Positions 43,783 through 52,074 of a DNA stretch of 64,000 nt are shown piece after piece (position 1 is the stretch's first letter; every line of letters starts with the position of its first letter). Source of the DNA: Nonomuraea turkmeniaca (GTDB lineage: Bacteria > Actinomycetota > Actinomycetes > Streptosporangiales > Streptosporangiaceae); contig NZ_VCKY01000017.1 of assembly GCF_005889735.1 (NCBI RefSeq), positions 1 to 64,000 on the forward strand, given 5' to 3'. The notes beneath the pieces are model-generated. The model searched no databases and was not told the DNA's origin. It worked only from the letters and a program-made list of their open reading frames with translations. The translations under genes were made by a program, and so were the position numbers.

Positions 43783-45882
43783 TTAAGGGGTGTCGAACTC
43801 CTCCTGTGCAAGAGTGACCGCTTCGTCCAGGTCTAGTTTTGCACCCGCCTCAAACTCCAGTTTGTAGCCGTCCTCGCCGAGAGCCCTCTTGCACTCCAGG
43901 ACGCATCGTTCGTGATCTGCCGTCAGGAAAGGAGCGCCCAGCATGGGCAGGCCGGAGGTACGCCAGTTCTGGTGCAGCGCCCCGAGCAGCCGGGAGGCGC
44001 GCTCGGTCTGGCCCAGAGACGAGTAGATCTTGGCGACGGTCTCGAGCACCATGAGCGTGCCGACGGTGTCGTGGAAGTGACGCTTGATCCGCAACCCCTC
44101 CAGGGCGGTGCGCAACGCCTCGTCCGCCCTGCCCATCGCCAGCATCGGCAGCGACAGCGCCCAGTGCGCGTACGAGCTCAGCCACAACTCGCCGCGCTCG
44201 CGGCAGACCTGGAGGCAGTCCTGCAGCAGCGACTCGGCCTCGTACAGCTCCTGTTGGGTGGTCAGGACGATGGACAGCTCCACGATGGCCGGGAGCAGCC
44301 CCGGGTTGAGCTCCTTGTTGTCGGTGTTGAACTCGATCGCCACGCCGAGCAGGGCGCTGGCCTTCTGGAGGTCGCCCTGCAACATCGCGGCCGTGCCCTG
44401 CATCTTCGAGGCCAGGATCACGGCCTTGGAGTCGCCCACCCGGACCGCTTCGGTGCTGCACTGCTCGGCCGCGACCTGTGCGCCCACGCTGTCGCCCTGG
44501 GCGCTCTTCACGTAGGACAGCACCCACAGCGCCTTGCATCGTTCCTTGCTCAGGTCGGGGTTGACCTCGAGCGCCCGCTCCAGATACAGGCGGCCTTCGC
44601 GGGCGAAGCCGCAGCACACCCACATGAACCACAACGACGACAGCAGGATCAGCGCCAGGATCTCCTTACCGGGCGTCTTGAGCGCATGCTCCAGCGCCAC
44701 CCGCACGTTGTCGTGCTCCTGGCGCATGCGGACGAACCAGTAGATCTGCCGCGGTCCCGACCAGGCGTCCTCACTACGCTGGGCCAGGCTCAGGTAGTAC
44801 TCCAGATGGCGCTGGCGCATCTGCCCCTTCTGGCCGAGCTTGTCCAGCCACTCGTCGCCGTAGTCCGCCAAGGTGTCGATCAGCTTGTATCTGACCCCGG
44901 CGTGGTGGCTCCTGATCATCAGGATCGACTTCTCGACCAGGCCCGTGACCAGGTCGGTGATCTGCTCGGCCGGCAGCCGCGCGTCCGAGCAGACGAAGCG
45001 GGCGGCGTCGAGCTCGAAGTCGTTCGCGAACACCGACAACCGCGCCCACAGCAGCCGCTCGGCCGGCTCGCACAGCTCGTGGCTCCAGCCGATGGCCGCG
45101 CGCAACGTCTGGTGCCGCGGCAGCGCCGTGCGGCTGGCGCCGGCGAGCAGGCTGAACCGGTCGGCCAGCAGGCCCAGGATCTGCTCCACCGACAACGCCC
45201 GCAGCCGCACCGCGGCCAGCTCGATCGCCAGCGGGATGCCGTCGAGCCGCCGGCACAGCTCGGCCACCGCGTTGATGTTGTCCTCGTCCAGGCGGAAGTC
45301 GGGCACACTCGCCCCGGCCCGGGCCGCGAACAGCTGTACGGACTCATTGACGAAATAGGTCTCCGCCGGGTCCTCGCCGGGCACCTGCAGCGGCGGGACG
45401 GGAACGACATGCTCGTACGGCAGGTTCAGTGACTGCCGGCTGGTGGCCATGACCTTGAGGTTGGGCGCCGCCTCGAGCAGCTCCTGCACCAGCTCCGCGG
45501 CCCCCTGCACGACGCGGTCGCACGTGTCGATGATGAGCAGCATGTCCCGCTCGCCCACCCACTCCGACAGCGTCTCGGACTCCGCGCGGGTCGACTGGTC
45601 GGCGATGCGCAGCGCGGAGGCGATGGTGTGCTTGACCATGCCCGTGTCCTGCAGCCGGGCGAGATCGGCGAACCAGACGCCGTCGGGATAGTGGGAGCGC
45701 ACCTGGTGAGCCATCCGCAGCACTGTGCGCGACTTGCCCACACCCCCGATGCCCGTGACGGTCACCAGGCGTGACTCGCCGAGGTGTCGTTTGAGGTTGG
45801 CCAGGAGACGCGTCCGGCCGATGAAGCTCGTGAGCTCCGCCGGCAGATTGCCTTCTCGAGGCCGGCCTGTCGGGGTGGCCAT
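43783..45882 (-). CDS. NB-ARC / TPR ATPase (LuxR-LAL or AfsR-like without a DNA-binding domain)
   Basis: 699 residues from ATG 45882, placed by GGAAGG six bases upstream; an in-frame upstream extension to 45996 lacks a ribosome site. It begins directly with the ATPase module: LTSFIGRTRLLANLK, P-loop GIGGVGKS at 44-51, Walker B MLLIIDTCDRV, VMATSRQSL, and the GxP box DGIPLAIELAAVRL. From about residue 390 TPR-like helices continue to the C-terminus. No HTH was found, so its output is probably through protein contacts. Upstream of the terpene synthase on the same strand. Confidence 0.88.
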   Translation of the reverse strand: MATPTGRPREGNLPAELTSFIGRTRLLANLKRHLGESRLVTVTGIGGVGKSRTVLRMAHQVRSHYPDGVWFADLARLQDTGMVKHTIASALRIADQSTRAESETLSEWVGERDMLLIIDTCDRVVQGAAELVQELLEAAPNLKVMATSRQSLNLPYEHVVPVPPLQVPGEDPAETYFVNESVQLFAARAGASVPDFRLDEDNINAVAELCRRLDGIPLAIELAAVRLRALSVEQILGLLADRFSLLAGASRTALPRHQTLRAAIGWSHELCEPAERLLWARLSVFANDFELDAARFVCSDARLPAEQITDLVTGLVEKSILMIRSHHAGVRYKLIDTLADYGDEWLDKLGQKGQMRQRHLEYYLSLAQRSEDAWSGPRQIYWFVRMRQEHDNVRVALEHALKTPGKEILALILLSSLWFMWVCCGFAREGRLYLERALEVNPDLSKERCKALWVLSYVKSAQGDSVGAQVAAEQCSTEAVRVGDSKAVILASKMQGTAAMLQGDLQKASALLGVAIEFNTDNKELNPGLLPAIVELSIVLTTQQELYEAESLLQDCLQVCRERGELWLSSYAHWALSLPMLAMGRADEALRTALEGLRIKRHFHDTVGTLMVLETVAKIYSSLGQTERASRLLGALHQNWRTSGLPMLGAPFLTADHERCVLECKRALGEDGYKLEFEAGAKLDLDEAVTLAQEEFDTP

Positions 45883-45994
45883 GAGCAGCCTTCCGGGGGG
45901 TAGGTGACACCTGCTCCCGCATCGTACCGCCGCGACCGCGACATGTCCCTGGACCTGCGGACACGCCGGGTGTTGGTTTGTCCGTCTGGGTAGC

Positions 45995-46123
45995 ATGTCA
46001 GCCGTGGAAGATTTCTACCCCGAGCAGACGGCGGACGACAGGGACCTGGGCTGGGGCGACGACCTCCCGGACGAGGACCCGGACGACTTCTTCGTGGAGA
46101 ACCGGCCGCCGCATTGGGACTGA
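45995..46123 (+). CDS. 42-residue acidic small protein
   Basis: ATG 45995 (or GTG 46004) to TGA 46121-46123. The sequence is rich in Asp, Trp and Pro: DDRDLGWGDD in the middle and ENRPPHWD at the C-terminus. Similar very short acidic proteins with a D-R-D-x-GWG and a terminal RPPHWD signature occur in other actinomycetes; this is from memory. The function is unknown. It lies four bases upstream of the GNAT start, so the two are almost certainly cotranscribed, and it is divergent from the NB-ARC gene. Confidence 0.72.
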   Translation: MSAVEDFYPEQTADDRDLGWGDDLPDEDPDDFFVENRPPHWD

Positions 46124-46127
46124 CACG

Positions 46128-46577
46128 TTGAGCGGACACGCGGTGCGCCCCGCCACGCCGGCCGACTACGACGCCATGGCGGCCGTGGTCGACGAGTGGT
46201 GGGGCCGTCCCGTCATGGGCTCACTGCCCCGGCTCTTCCTCGACCACTTCCATCGCACGAGCCTGGTCGCGGAGGGGCCCGAGGGCATGGCGGGCTTCCT
46301 CGTCGGGTTCCTCTCGCCGTCGGCCGCGGACGAGGCGTACATCCATTTCGTCGGTGTCTCTCCCGCCGCACGGGGCGGGGGAGTGGCGCGGGCGATGTAC
46401 GAGCGGTTCTTCGCCTTGGCCCGCGCCCACAACCGGCATCTGGTCAAGGCCATCACCTCGCCGGTCAACGAGGCGTCCATCGCCTTCCACCGGCGTATGG
46501 GCTTCACGGTGAGTGACCCGGTCCCGGACTACAACGGCCCTGGCACGCGCCTGGTCACCTTCGCCCGCGCCATCTGA
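46128..46577 (+). CDS. GNAT-family N-acetyltransferase
   Basis: 149 residues from TTG 46128; GTG 46143 is an alternative. GNAT core: AVRPATPADYDAMAAVVDEWWG, GFLVGFLSPSAADEAYIHFVGVSP, the acetyl-CoA loop AARGGGVARAMYERFFALA and the C-terminal NEASIAFHRRMGF. It transfers an acetyl group to an amine; the substrate is unknown. Preceded immediately by a 42-residue acidic protein and ended by a 7-bp hairpin at 46581. Confidence 0.92.
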   Translation: MSGHAVRPATPADYDAMAAVVDEWWGRPVMGSLPRLFLDHFHRTSLVAEGPEGMAGFLVGFLSPSAADEAYIHFVGVSPAARGGGVARAMYERFFALARAHNRHLVKAITSPVNEASIAFHRRMGFTVSDPVPDYNGPGTRLVTFARAI

Positions 46578-46580
46578 CAA

Positions 46581-46609
46581 CCGTTCGGCTCACGAGAACA
46601 GACGAACGG
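46581..46609 (+). terminator. Hairpin after the GNAT gene
   Basis: CCGTTCG (46581-46587) and CGAACGG (46603-46609) pair around a 15-nt loop, three bases past the GNAT stop. A modest terminator candidate. Confidence 0.55.
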
Positions 46610-46627
46610 ACCCGCCAGGCCCCAGCC

Positions 46628-46765
46628 ATGGTCTTGGTGGATGTCGACGCCCGCATGCCGGTGGCGTACGTGATGAACCAGATGACCGACGAACGCGCCC
46701 TGGGCATCGTCCTGGCCGCCTACGACGGCCTCCCCACGTCATCGGGACAGCGGGCGGCTAGCTGA
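46628..46765 (+). pseudogene. C-terminal relic of a serine hydrolase (beta-lactamase/EstB type)
   Basis: 45 codons from ATG 46628 to TGA 46763. The translation (VLVDVDARMPVAYVMNQM, then ALGIVLAAYDGL) matches the C-terminal end of class C beta-lactamase-like hydrolases, which typically end with an ADPEARVAFAYVMNRM-type strand and a final helix. The catalytic S-x-x-K and Y-x-N regions are absent; only the tail survives between the GNAT gene and the converging ABC permease, whose last eight bases it overlaps. A decayed gene fragment. Confidence 0.65.
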
Positions 46766-47606
46766 CCACGTCCTTGCGGCGGAAGCGCCGGAAGGCCACC
46801 GCGATCAAGATGGCCGCGTACGTGATCGACACCGAAGCTCCCTTGGCCATGCCGCTCCAGTCCAGCTCCGGCGCCAGGGCATCGACCCAGGCGTTGTTCC
46901 AGAACGTGGGCAGGAACTCGCGCAGCACCCCGAGCGCCTCGACCGCCTGCAGGATGTTGCAGACGATCCAGAGCCCGACCGCCCCGCCGACCGCGCCCAG
47001 CGGTGAGTCGGTGACGGTCGAGATGAAGAACGCCAGCGCCGCGACGACGAGCTGGCTGACCAGGGCGTACCCGATCACGATGCCGAAGCGCGGCAGCACG
47101 TCGAACGCCGGGATCGTCTCACCCGTGCCGGGCACCTGGATGTCGTTCCACCCGAAAGCCAGCGTGCCCGCCAGCAGCGCCATCAGCGGCAGGCAGATCA
47201 CCGCCGCCGCCGAGTAGCCCAGCGCCACGACCAGCTTCTGCCGCAGCAGCCGGTCCCGGGGGATCGGGGCGGCCAGCAGATAACGCAGCGACGACCAGTT
47301 GGCCTCGCTGGCCACGGTGTCGCCGCAGAACAGGGCGACCGCCACCACCAGCAGGAAGGTCGCCGACACCGACAGGGCGAACGCCGCGAAGTTCAGTCCG
47401 CTCTCGGTCGCCAGGTCGGAGATGCGCAGCGACGCCTGCTGCGGCCCGCTGGACTGCGGCCCGAACTGGAACGCGATCACCAGGATCCACGGCAGCGCCA
47501 GCAGCAGCCCGAACATGACCATCGTCCGCCGCCGCTTGAACTGCCTGATGATCTCCACCCGCAGCGGCAGCGTGCGGCGGGGCGCGTAGCCCGGCGCGGC
47601 GGTCAT
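46758..47606 (-). CDS. ABC transporter permease (ABC-2 type)
   Basis: 282 residues from ATG 47606, overlapping the upstream stop by four bases (ATGA). Six membrane segments: TMVMFGLLLALPWILVIAF, a long extracytoplasmic loop, then FAAFALSVSATFLLVVAVALFCGD, YLLAAPIPRDRLLRQKLVVALGYSAAAVICLPLMALLAG, GIVIGYALVSQLVVAALAFFIS, GAVGGAVGLWIVCNILQ and SVSITYAAILIAVAF. The ABC-2 permease pattern fits an exporter whose ATPase is the C-terminal domain of the coupled upstream gene. Confidence 0.92.
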   Translation of the reverse strand: MTAAPGYAPRRTLPLRVEIIRQFKRRRTMVMFGLLLALPWILVIAFQFGPQSSGPQQASLRISDLATESGLNFAAFALSVSATFLLVVAVALFCGDTVASEANWSSLRYLLAAPIPRDRLLRQKLVVALGYSAAAVICLPLMALLAGTLAFGWNDIQVPGTGETIPAFDVLPRFGIVIGYALVSQLVVAALAFFISTVTDSPLGAVGGAVGLWIVCNILQAVEALGVLREFLPTFWNNAWVDALAPELDWSGMAKGASVSITYAAILIAVAFRRFRRKDVVS

Positions 47607-50398
47607 GACTTGTCTCCAATGAGGTCGAGGAACACGTCTTCCAGCCGCAGTCCGTGCCCGTTGCCCGTGGAGGCCCCAGCGGACTCCGACGTGAGCAGCC
47701 GCGACACCGGCCCGGCGGAGACCAGCCGGCCGCGATGCATCACCACGACGTGGCTGCAGGTCTGCTCCACCTCGGCGAGCATGTGACTGGAGACGATCAC
47801 GGTACGGCCGTCGCGCGCGTAGCGCTTGAGCACCTCGCGCATCTCCCTGATCTGGGGTGGGTCGAGACCGTTCGTGGGCTCGTCGAGCACGAGCAGGTCC
47901 GGCAGCCCCAGCATGGCCTGCGCGATCGCCAGTCGCTGCCGCATGCCCTGGGAGTAGGTGCGTACGGCACGTTCCAGCGCCTTGCCCAGGCCCGCGATCT
48001 CCAGCGCCTCGTCGAAGTGGGCGTCGGCGGCCGGGCGGCCGGTGGCGGCCCAGTAGAGCTCGATGTTGTCCCGGCCGGACAGGTGCGGCAGGAAACCGGG
48101 GCCCTCGACGAAGGACCCGAGCCTGGAGAGCACCGGCGCCCCGGGCGTCACGCGGTCGCCGAAGATCCGGATCTCGCCGTCGTCCGGCCGGATGAGCCCC
48201 ATCATCATCCGCATCGTGGTCGTCTTGCCTGCGCCGTTCGGCCCGAGCAGGCCCAGCACCTGGCCCTGCTCGACCCGGAACGACAGCCCGTCGACGGCCA
48301 GCTCCCCGTTCCGGTACGCCTTCGTCAGCCCCCTGATCTCCAGCGGCACCGGCTTGCCGCCCTGCTCGGGCGAGGCATCGTGAGCGCTCTGTACGGCTGC
48401 CGCCGCGTCGTGCGCCGCGCCGTTGCCCGCCACCGTGGGCACGGCCCGGCGCCGCACCCTGGAACCCGCCGGGGCGAGGGACGAGGTGCGGCCGGTCGCC
48501 AGCAGGGCGGCGGCGATCACCACGGCGGCCAGCGGCATCGCCCACACCCACCACGCGACCCCGGACGGCGGCGCCGCGAGCGTGCGCACCGTCGGGACGG
48601 CCAGGGTGGGGGAGGCGAGCGACACCTGGTACGTGGCCGGCTCGGCGGCGGTCGCGAACCCCATGTCCGTCGTGGTCACCACCAGACGCAGCCGGTGACC
48701 GACGGCGAAGCGGTGGTCCACGGCGGGCAGGGTGATCGTGGCCTCCACGCTGCCCGCGCCCTCCGGGATCGTCACCCGGATCGGCGCCACCAGCCCGGCT
48801 GGCAAGGCCGGCGGCTGCATGTTGTCGGCCACGTCGTAGAGCTTCGCGAACAGCGTCGCCTCGCCCGTGCCGGTCACCTTGATCTTGGCGGTGGTGCTGC
48901 CCGTGAGCTGGAGCGGGGCCGTCAAAGGCCGCGACTCGAACGCGGCGCTCTGGCCGGGCATGTCGATCGACACTCCGGCGGTGTTCTGGCCGCCCAGCAG
49001 GCCGCCGATGCCCGGCACCGTCGAGAGGGAGGCGGGGGCGCCGCCGGGCGGGTTGACGACGCTCTGCTCCGGACCGCTCAGCTGCACGGTCGTGGTGTCG
49101 GTGCCCGCGAGGCCGGGGTAGGAGGCGGCTTCGGGGTGCAGGCGGATGCGCTGGCGGGTGCCCGGGTCGCGCCCGCCGTCGCGCGTCACCGTGAACGCGC
49201 TGACCGGCGGTGCCGTCTGAGCCGCGCCGTCGCCCTTCAGGTAGCGGGCGAACCAGGCGGAGGACTGCTCGAAGAGCCAGTCGGCCTCGCCGTTGCCGCC
49301 GTCGTGCCCGCCGTCGAACCACGCCAGGCTGACCGGGGTGCCGGCGGCGGCGATCGCCTTGGCGTTGGCGTCGGCGTGGCTGAGCGGGAACAACGAGTCG
49401 CGCTGGCCCTGCAGGAGCAGGGTGGGCGCCTTGATCTGGCCGGCCACGGTGATCGGGCTCGATTTGCGCAGCAGGGCGACGGCCTCCGGCGTGGCCTTAC
49501 CGTCCTCGGCGACCTGCTGGTAGATGTCGCAGATCGCGGGCAGGAACCTGCCGCAGCGCGCCTGCTGCGGCGTGAGCGGCTCGGCCGCCTGCTGCTGCCC
49601 CTGGCCCTGCAGCGCGAAGCTCTCCAGCGAGACGCCCTGACCGAAGAAGATGCCTGCCCACATGCGCTTGAACACGCCGCTCTCAGGCTGGCCCAATCCG
49701 GCGCCCGCCGTCTCCTGGCCGGCGGCGGTGGACGACGTGCCGCCCGCCCCTTCGCCGGTGGAGGCCGCGGTCGCGGTCTCGCCGCCCTGGTCAGAGGCGC
49801 CGGTCCCCTGGCTCGCCGTGGTGGGCGCCGACGGGGTCTGGGTGGCCGCGTTGGGGAAGAGCGCGTCGGCCAGGTCGGACCAGGTGATCTGCGGCACGAT
49901 CGCGTCGACCCGCTGGTCGTGGGCCGCCGTCATCAGGGCGATGGAGCCGCCGTACGAGCCGCCCACGATGCCCACGCGCGGGTCGCCCGAGGCGTCCAGC
50001 AGGACCTCTGGACGCTTGGCCAGCCAGTCGATCAGCTGCTTGACGTCCTTGACCTCGTAGTCCGGCGAGTTGAGCGCGATCTCGCCGGTCGAGCGGCCGA
50101 AGCCGCGCGCCGACCAGGTCAGCACCGCGTAGCCGTCCTGTGCGACACGGATCGCCTGCTGCCTCACGCTCTGCTTGCTGCCGCCGAAACCGTGGCCGAT
50201 CAGCACGGCAGGGGCCTTCCCGCCCCCTGGTGGCGGGAAGAACGTCGTATCGAGCTCCACCCGTTGGTCGTCGGATGGTCCATCGACGACGGTTATCTTC
50301 TGGTCCTGGGCCCGCACCTTCGGAGCCGACGGCCACACCAGCCACGTCGTCACCCCGATGAGTGCGAGTGCCGCCACCAGCGCGGCCACACGCTTCAT
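47603..50398 (-). CDS. S15 X-Pro dipeptidyl-peptidase domain fused through a membrane span to an ABC ATPase
   Basis: 931 residues from ATG 50398. A signal-anchor (about 4-22) leads into an alpha/beta-hydrolase with nucleophile GGSYGGS (Ser148), acid in QGQRDSLFPL and His in FDGGHDGG, followed by a PepX_C-type beta sandwich (LRLVVTTTDMGF). A membrane span, WWVWAMPLAAVVIAAALLATG, follows. Then comes a full ABC ATPase: Walker A GPNGAGKTT, signature YSQGMRQRLAIAQAMLG, Walker B LLVLDEPTNGLD and H-loop SSHMLAE. The peptidase faces outside and the ATPase inside. It is coupled by ATGA to the permease. Probably one machine that exports a substrate and processes it outside. Confidence 0.92.
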   Translation of the reverse strand: MKRVAALVAALALIGVTTWLVWPSAPKVRAQDQKITVVDGPSDDQRVELDTTFFPPPGGGKAPAVLIGHGFGGSKQSVRQQAIRVAQDGYAVLTWSARGFGRSTGEIALNSPDYEVKDVKQLIDWLAKRPEVLLDASGDPRVGIVGGSYGGSIALMTAAHDQRVDAIVPQITWSDLADALFPNAATQTPSAPTTASQGTGASDQGGETATAASTGEGAGGTSSTAAGQETAGAGLGQPESGVFKRMWAGIFFGQGVSLESFALQGQGQQQAAEPLTPQQARCGRFLPAICDIYQQVAEDGKATPEAVALLRKSSPITVAGQIKAPTLLLQGQRDSLFPLSHADANAKAIAAAGTPVSLAWFDGGHDGGNGEADWLFEQSSAWFARYLKGDGAAQTAPPVSAFTVTRDGGRDPGTRQRIRLHPEAASYPGLAGTDTTTVQLSGPEQSVVNPPGGAPASLSTVPGIGGLLGGQNTAGVSIDMPGQSAAFESRPLTAPLQLTGSTTAKIKVTGTGEATLFAKLYDVADNMQPPALPAGLVAPIRVTIPEGAGSVEATITLPAVDHRFAVGHRLRLVVTTTDMGFATAAEPATYQVSLASPTLAVPTVRTLAAPPSGVAWWVWAMPLAAVVIAAALLATGRTSSLAPAGSRVRRRAVPTVAGNGAAHDAAAAVQSAHDASPEQGGKPVPLEIRGLTKAYRNGELAVDGLSFRVEQGQVLGLLGPNGAGKTTTMRMMMGLIRPDDGEIRIFGDRVTPGAPVLSRLGSFVEGPGFLPHLSGRDNIELYWAATGRPAADAHFDEALEIAGLGKALERAVRTYSQGMRQRLAIAQAMLGLPDLLVLDEPTNGLDPPQIREMREVLKRYARDGRTVIVSSHMLAEVEQTCSHVVVMHRGRLVSAGPVSRLLTSESAGASTGNGHGLRLEDVFLDLIGDKS

Positions 50399-50511
50399 GA
50401 CGAGGAGCCTACTTTCCGCACCTGAGAGATCCCTGAGACGGCGGGCACCGCCGGATCGCCCGCGTGCTGCAAGATGCCGTTGAGCTGCGCAATCACGGAG
50501 ATCAAAGAATC

Positions 50512-50919
50512 TCAGCCGAGGATGGCGTAGACCGTCGTGGCCTGGGCGGCCGCCTCCGCGCCGCCCTCGGCCGTGAGTGTGATCTCCGAGAAGGCCAGCG
50601 TGCGGCCCAGTTTCGTGATGCGGACGTCGATCAGCACGTCCTTGCCCACCACCGGCCGCTGGAACGTCGTGGACTGCTGAACCGTGGTCATCGGCACGAA
50701 CCCGCCACGAGCCGCGGAGATGGCGAGCGCCGTGGCCGTGTCGGCGGCCGCCATCATCGCCTGACCGGACAACCCGCCACCCTCTCGGGCCAGGTCGTCG
50801 GACCATGGCAGCCGCACGACCGTATGGCGCTCGCCCACCTCCTCCACCCGGAGTCCGAGCCGCTGGATCCAGGGGGCGAAGTAGTCCTGGAGTATCGCCT
50901 CTACGTCTTCGGGAGTCAC
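50512..50919 (-). CDS. PaaI-like hotdog-fold thioesterase
   Basis: 135 residues from GTG 50919; longer upstream frames lack similarity. Hotdog features: YFAPWIQRLGLRVEEVGERHTVVRLPW, REGGGLSGQAMMAAADTATALAI (the family helix, with Gly-Gly-Gly and Asp), VPMTTVQQSTTFQRPVVGKDVLIDVRITKLGRTLAFSEITL. Family role: hydrolysis of acyl- or aryl-CoA thioesters. It is monocistronic and unrelated to the P450 relic it is divergent from. Confidence 0.88.
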   Translation of the reverse strand: MTPEDVEAILQDYFAPWIQRLGLRVEEVGERHTVVRLPWSDDLAREGGGLSGQAMMAAADTATALAISAARGGFVPMTTVQQSTTFQRPVVGKDVLIDVRITKLGRTLAFSEITLTAEGGAEAAAQATTVYAILG

Positions 50920-50970
50920 GCGCTCATCATGCACGCCCGACCGCCCGGGCGAGGCGCGTGGAAACGGTCC

Positions 50971-51183
50971 GACCGCTTGGACATCGCCCGCGCCCCGAAC
51001 GACCACGTCAGCTTCGGCTTCGGTCCGCACTTCTGCCTGAGTGCCCACCTGGCTCGCGCCCAGTTCCGCGCGATCTTCAAGGAGCTGCTCTCCTGGGACG
51101 TCGAGCTCGCGGGCACGCCACGCCGCCTGACGTCCAACTTCCAGAACGGGCGCGAACACCTCCCCGTACGGCTGCGACCCCGG
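50971..51183 (+). pseudogene. Cytochrome P450 C-terminal relic
   Basis: 71 codons that read as the end of a bacterial P450: DRLDIARAPNDHVSFGFG, the heme-binding loop PHFCLSAHLARAQF with the ligand Cys at 51034-51036 (Ser replaces the usual Gly after Leu), FKELLSWDVELAGTPRRL, and NGREHLPVRLRPR. The N-terminal ~330 residues are missing and there is no start codon or stop at the expected place; the frame merely runs on into the next gene. A fragment left by deletion, beside the thioesterase and methyltransferase genes. Confidence 0.88.
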
Positions 51184-51232
51184 CAAAAAACCGGAGGCGC
51201 CCCGATCCACGCCTCCTCTACGATCACCCGCC

Positions 51233-52027
51233 ATGGACTACCTGGAGACGAACAGGGCCAACTGGAACGCACGCGTCCCCCTCCACGTCAGCAGCGACTT
51301 CTACGACGTCGACGGCTTCAGGACGAGCGGCCGGAGCGTGGTGAGGCCGTTCGAGGTGGCGGAGATGGGCGAGGTGTCCGGCCGTAGCCTGGCGCATCTG
51401 CAGTGCCACATCGGCCTCGACACGCTCTCCTGGGCCAGGCTCGGCGCCGAAGTGACCGGGCTCGACTTCTCGGCCGCCGCGATCCGGCAGGCCAGGGAGA
51501 TCGCGGCCGGCTGCGGCATCCGGGCCAGGTTCGTCACCGCCGACGTGTACGACGCGGCCGAGGCGCTCGGCGAGACGTACGACATCGTCTACACCGGCAT
51601 CGGCGCCCTCGTGTGGCTGCCCGACCTCACCCGGTGGGCCGAAGCGGTCGCCGCGCTGCTCAACCCGGGCGGATTCCTTTACCTCGCCGAATTCCACCCG
51701 TTCGCCGACATCCTGGACGACAAGACCGGCACCACGGTCACCCACGACTACTTCGCCCGCGGCCCGCACGTCTGGGAGGAGCCGTACACCTACACCGGCG
51801 GCGAGCTGACCGAGCACCGCACCTCCGTGCAGTTCCAGCACGGCATCGGCGAGGTCGTCAGCGCGGTGGCGGGGGCCGGCCTGCGGGTGGAGTTCGTGCA
51901 CGAGCACGACCACACGCTCTTCCGCCGCTTCGCCACCCTGTCCGACGACGGCACCGGCTACCGCCTGCCGGAAGGGGCGCCCAAGATCCCTCTGATGTAC
52001 TCGTTGCGAGCGGCCGCCCCCGCATGA
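51233..52027 (+). CDS. Class I SAM-dependent methyltransferase
   Basis: 264 residues. Characteristic of a small-molecule methyltransferase subgroup: NRANWNARVPLHVSSDFYDVD at the N-terminus, LAHLQCHIGLDTLSWARLGAEVTGLDFS as motif I with Asp ending strand 2, FVTADVYDA, YDIVYTGIGALVWLPD (motif II), and PGGFLYLAEFHPF. Cytosolic; substrate unknown. Its stop overlaps a possible upstream start of the following membrane protein gene. Confidence 0.93.
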   Translation: MDYLETNRANWNARVPLHVSSDFYDVDGFRTSGRSVVRPFEVAEMGEVSGRSLAHLQCHIGLDTLSWARLGAEVTGLDFSAAAIRQAREIAAGCGIRARFVTADVYDAAEALGETYDIVYTGIGALVWLPDLTRWAEAVAALLNPGGFLYLAEFHPFADILDDKTGTTVTHDYFARGPHVWEEPYTYTGGELTEHRTSVQFQHGIGEVVSAVAGAGLRVEFVHEHDHTLFRRFATLSDDGTGYRLPEGAPKIPLMYSLRAAAPA

Positions 52028-52060
52028 CGCGGGGGCGCGTAGCGACCCCGGCGATGACCG

Positions 52061-52066
52061 TAAGAT
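52061..52066 (+). promoter_or_regulatory. -10 element for a likely leaderless membrane-protein transcript
   Basis: TAAGAT lies eight bases before GTG 52075, with no Shine-Dalgarno before that codon, the arrangement of leaderless actinomycete mRNAs. It supports GTG 52075 over the in-frame ATG 52024. Confidence 0.45.
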
Positions 52067-52074
52067 TCCTTCCC

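Noticed and set aside
45883..45996. A 38-residue N-terminal extension of the NB-ARC protein
   Set aside because: No ribosome site, no similarity to the family, and it overlaps the start region of the divergent small protein; ATG 45882 follows GGAAGG.
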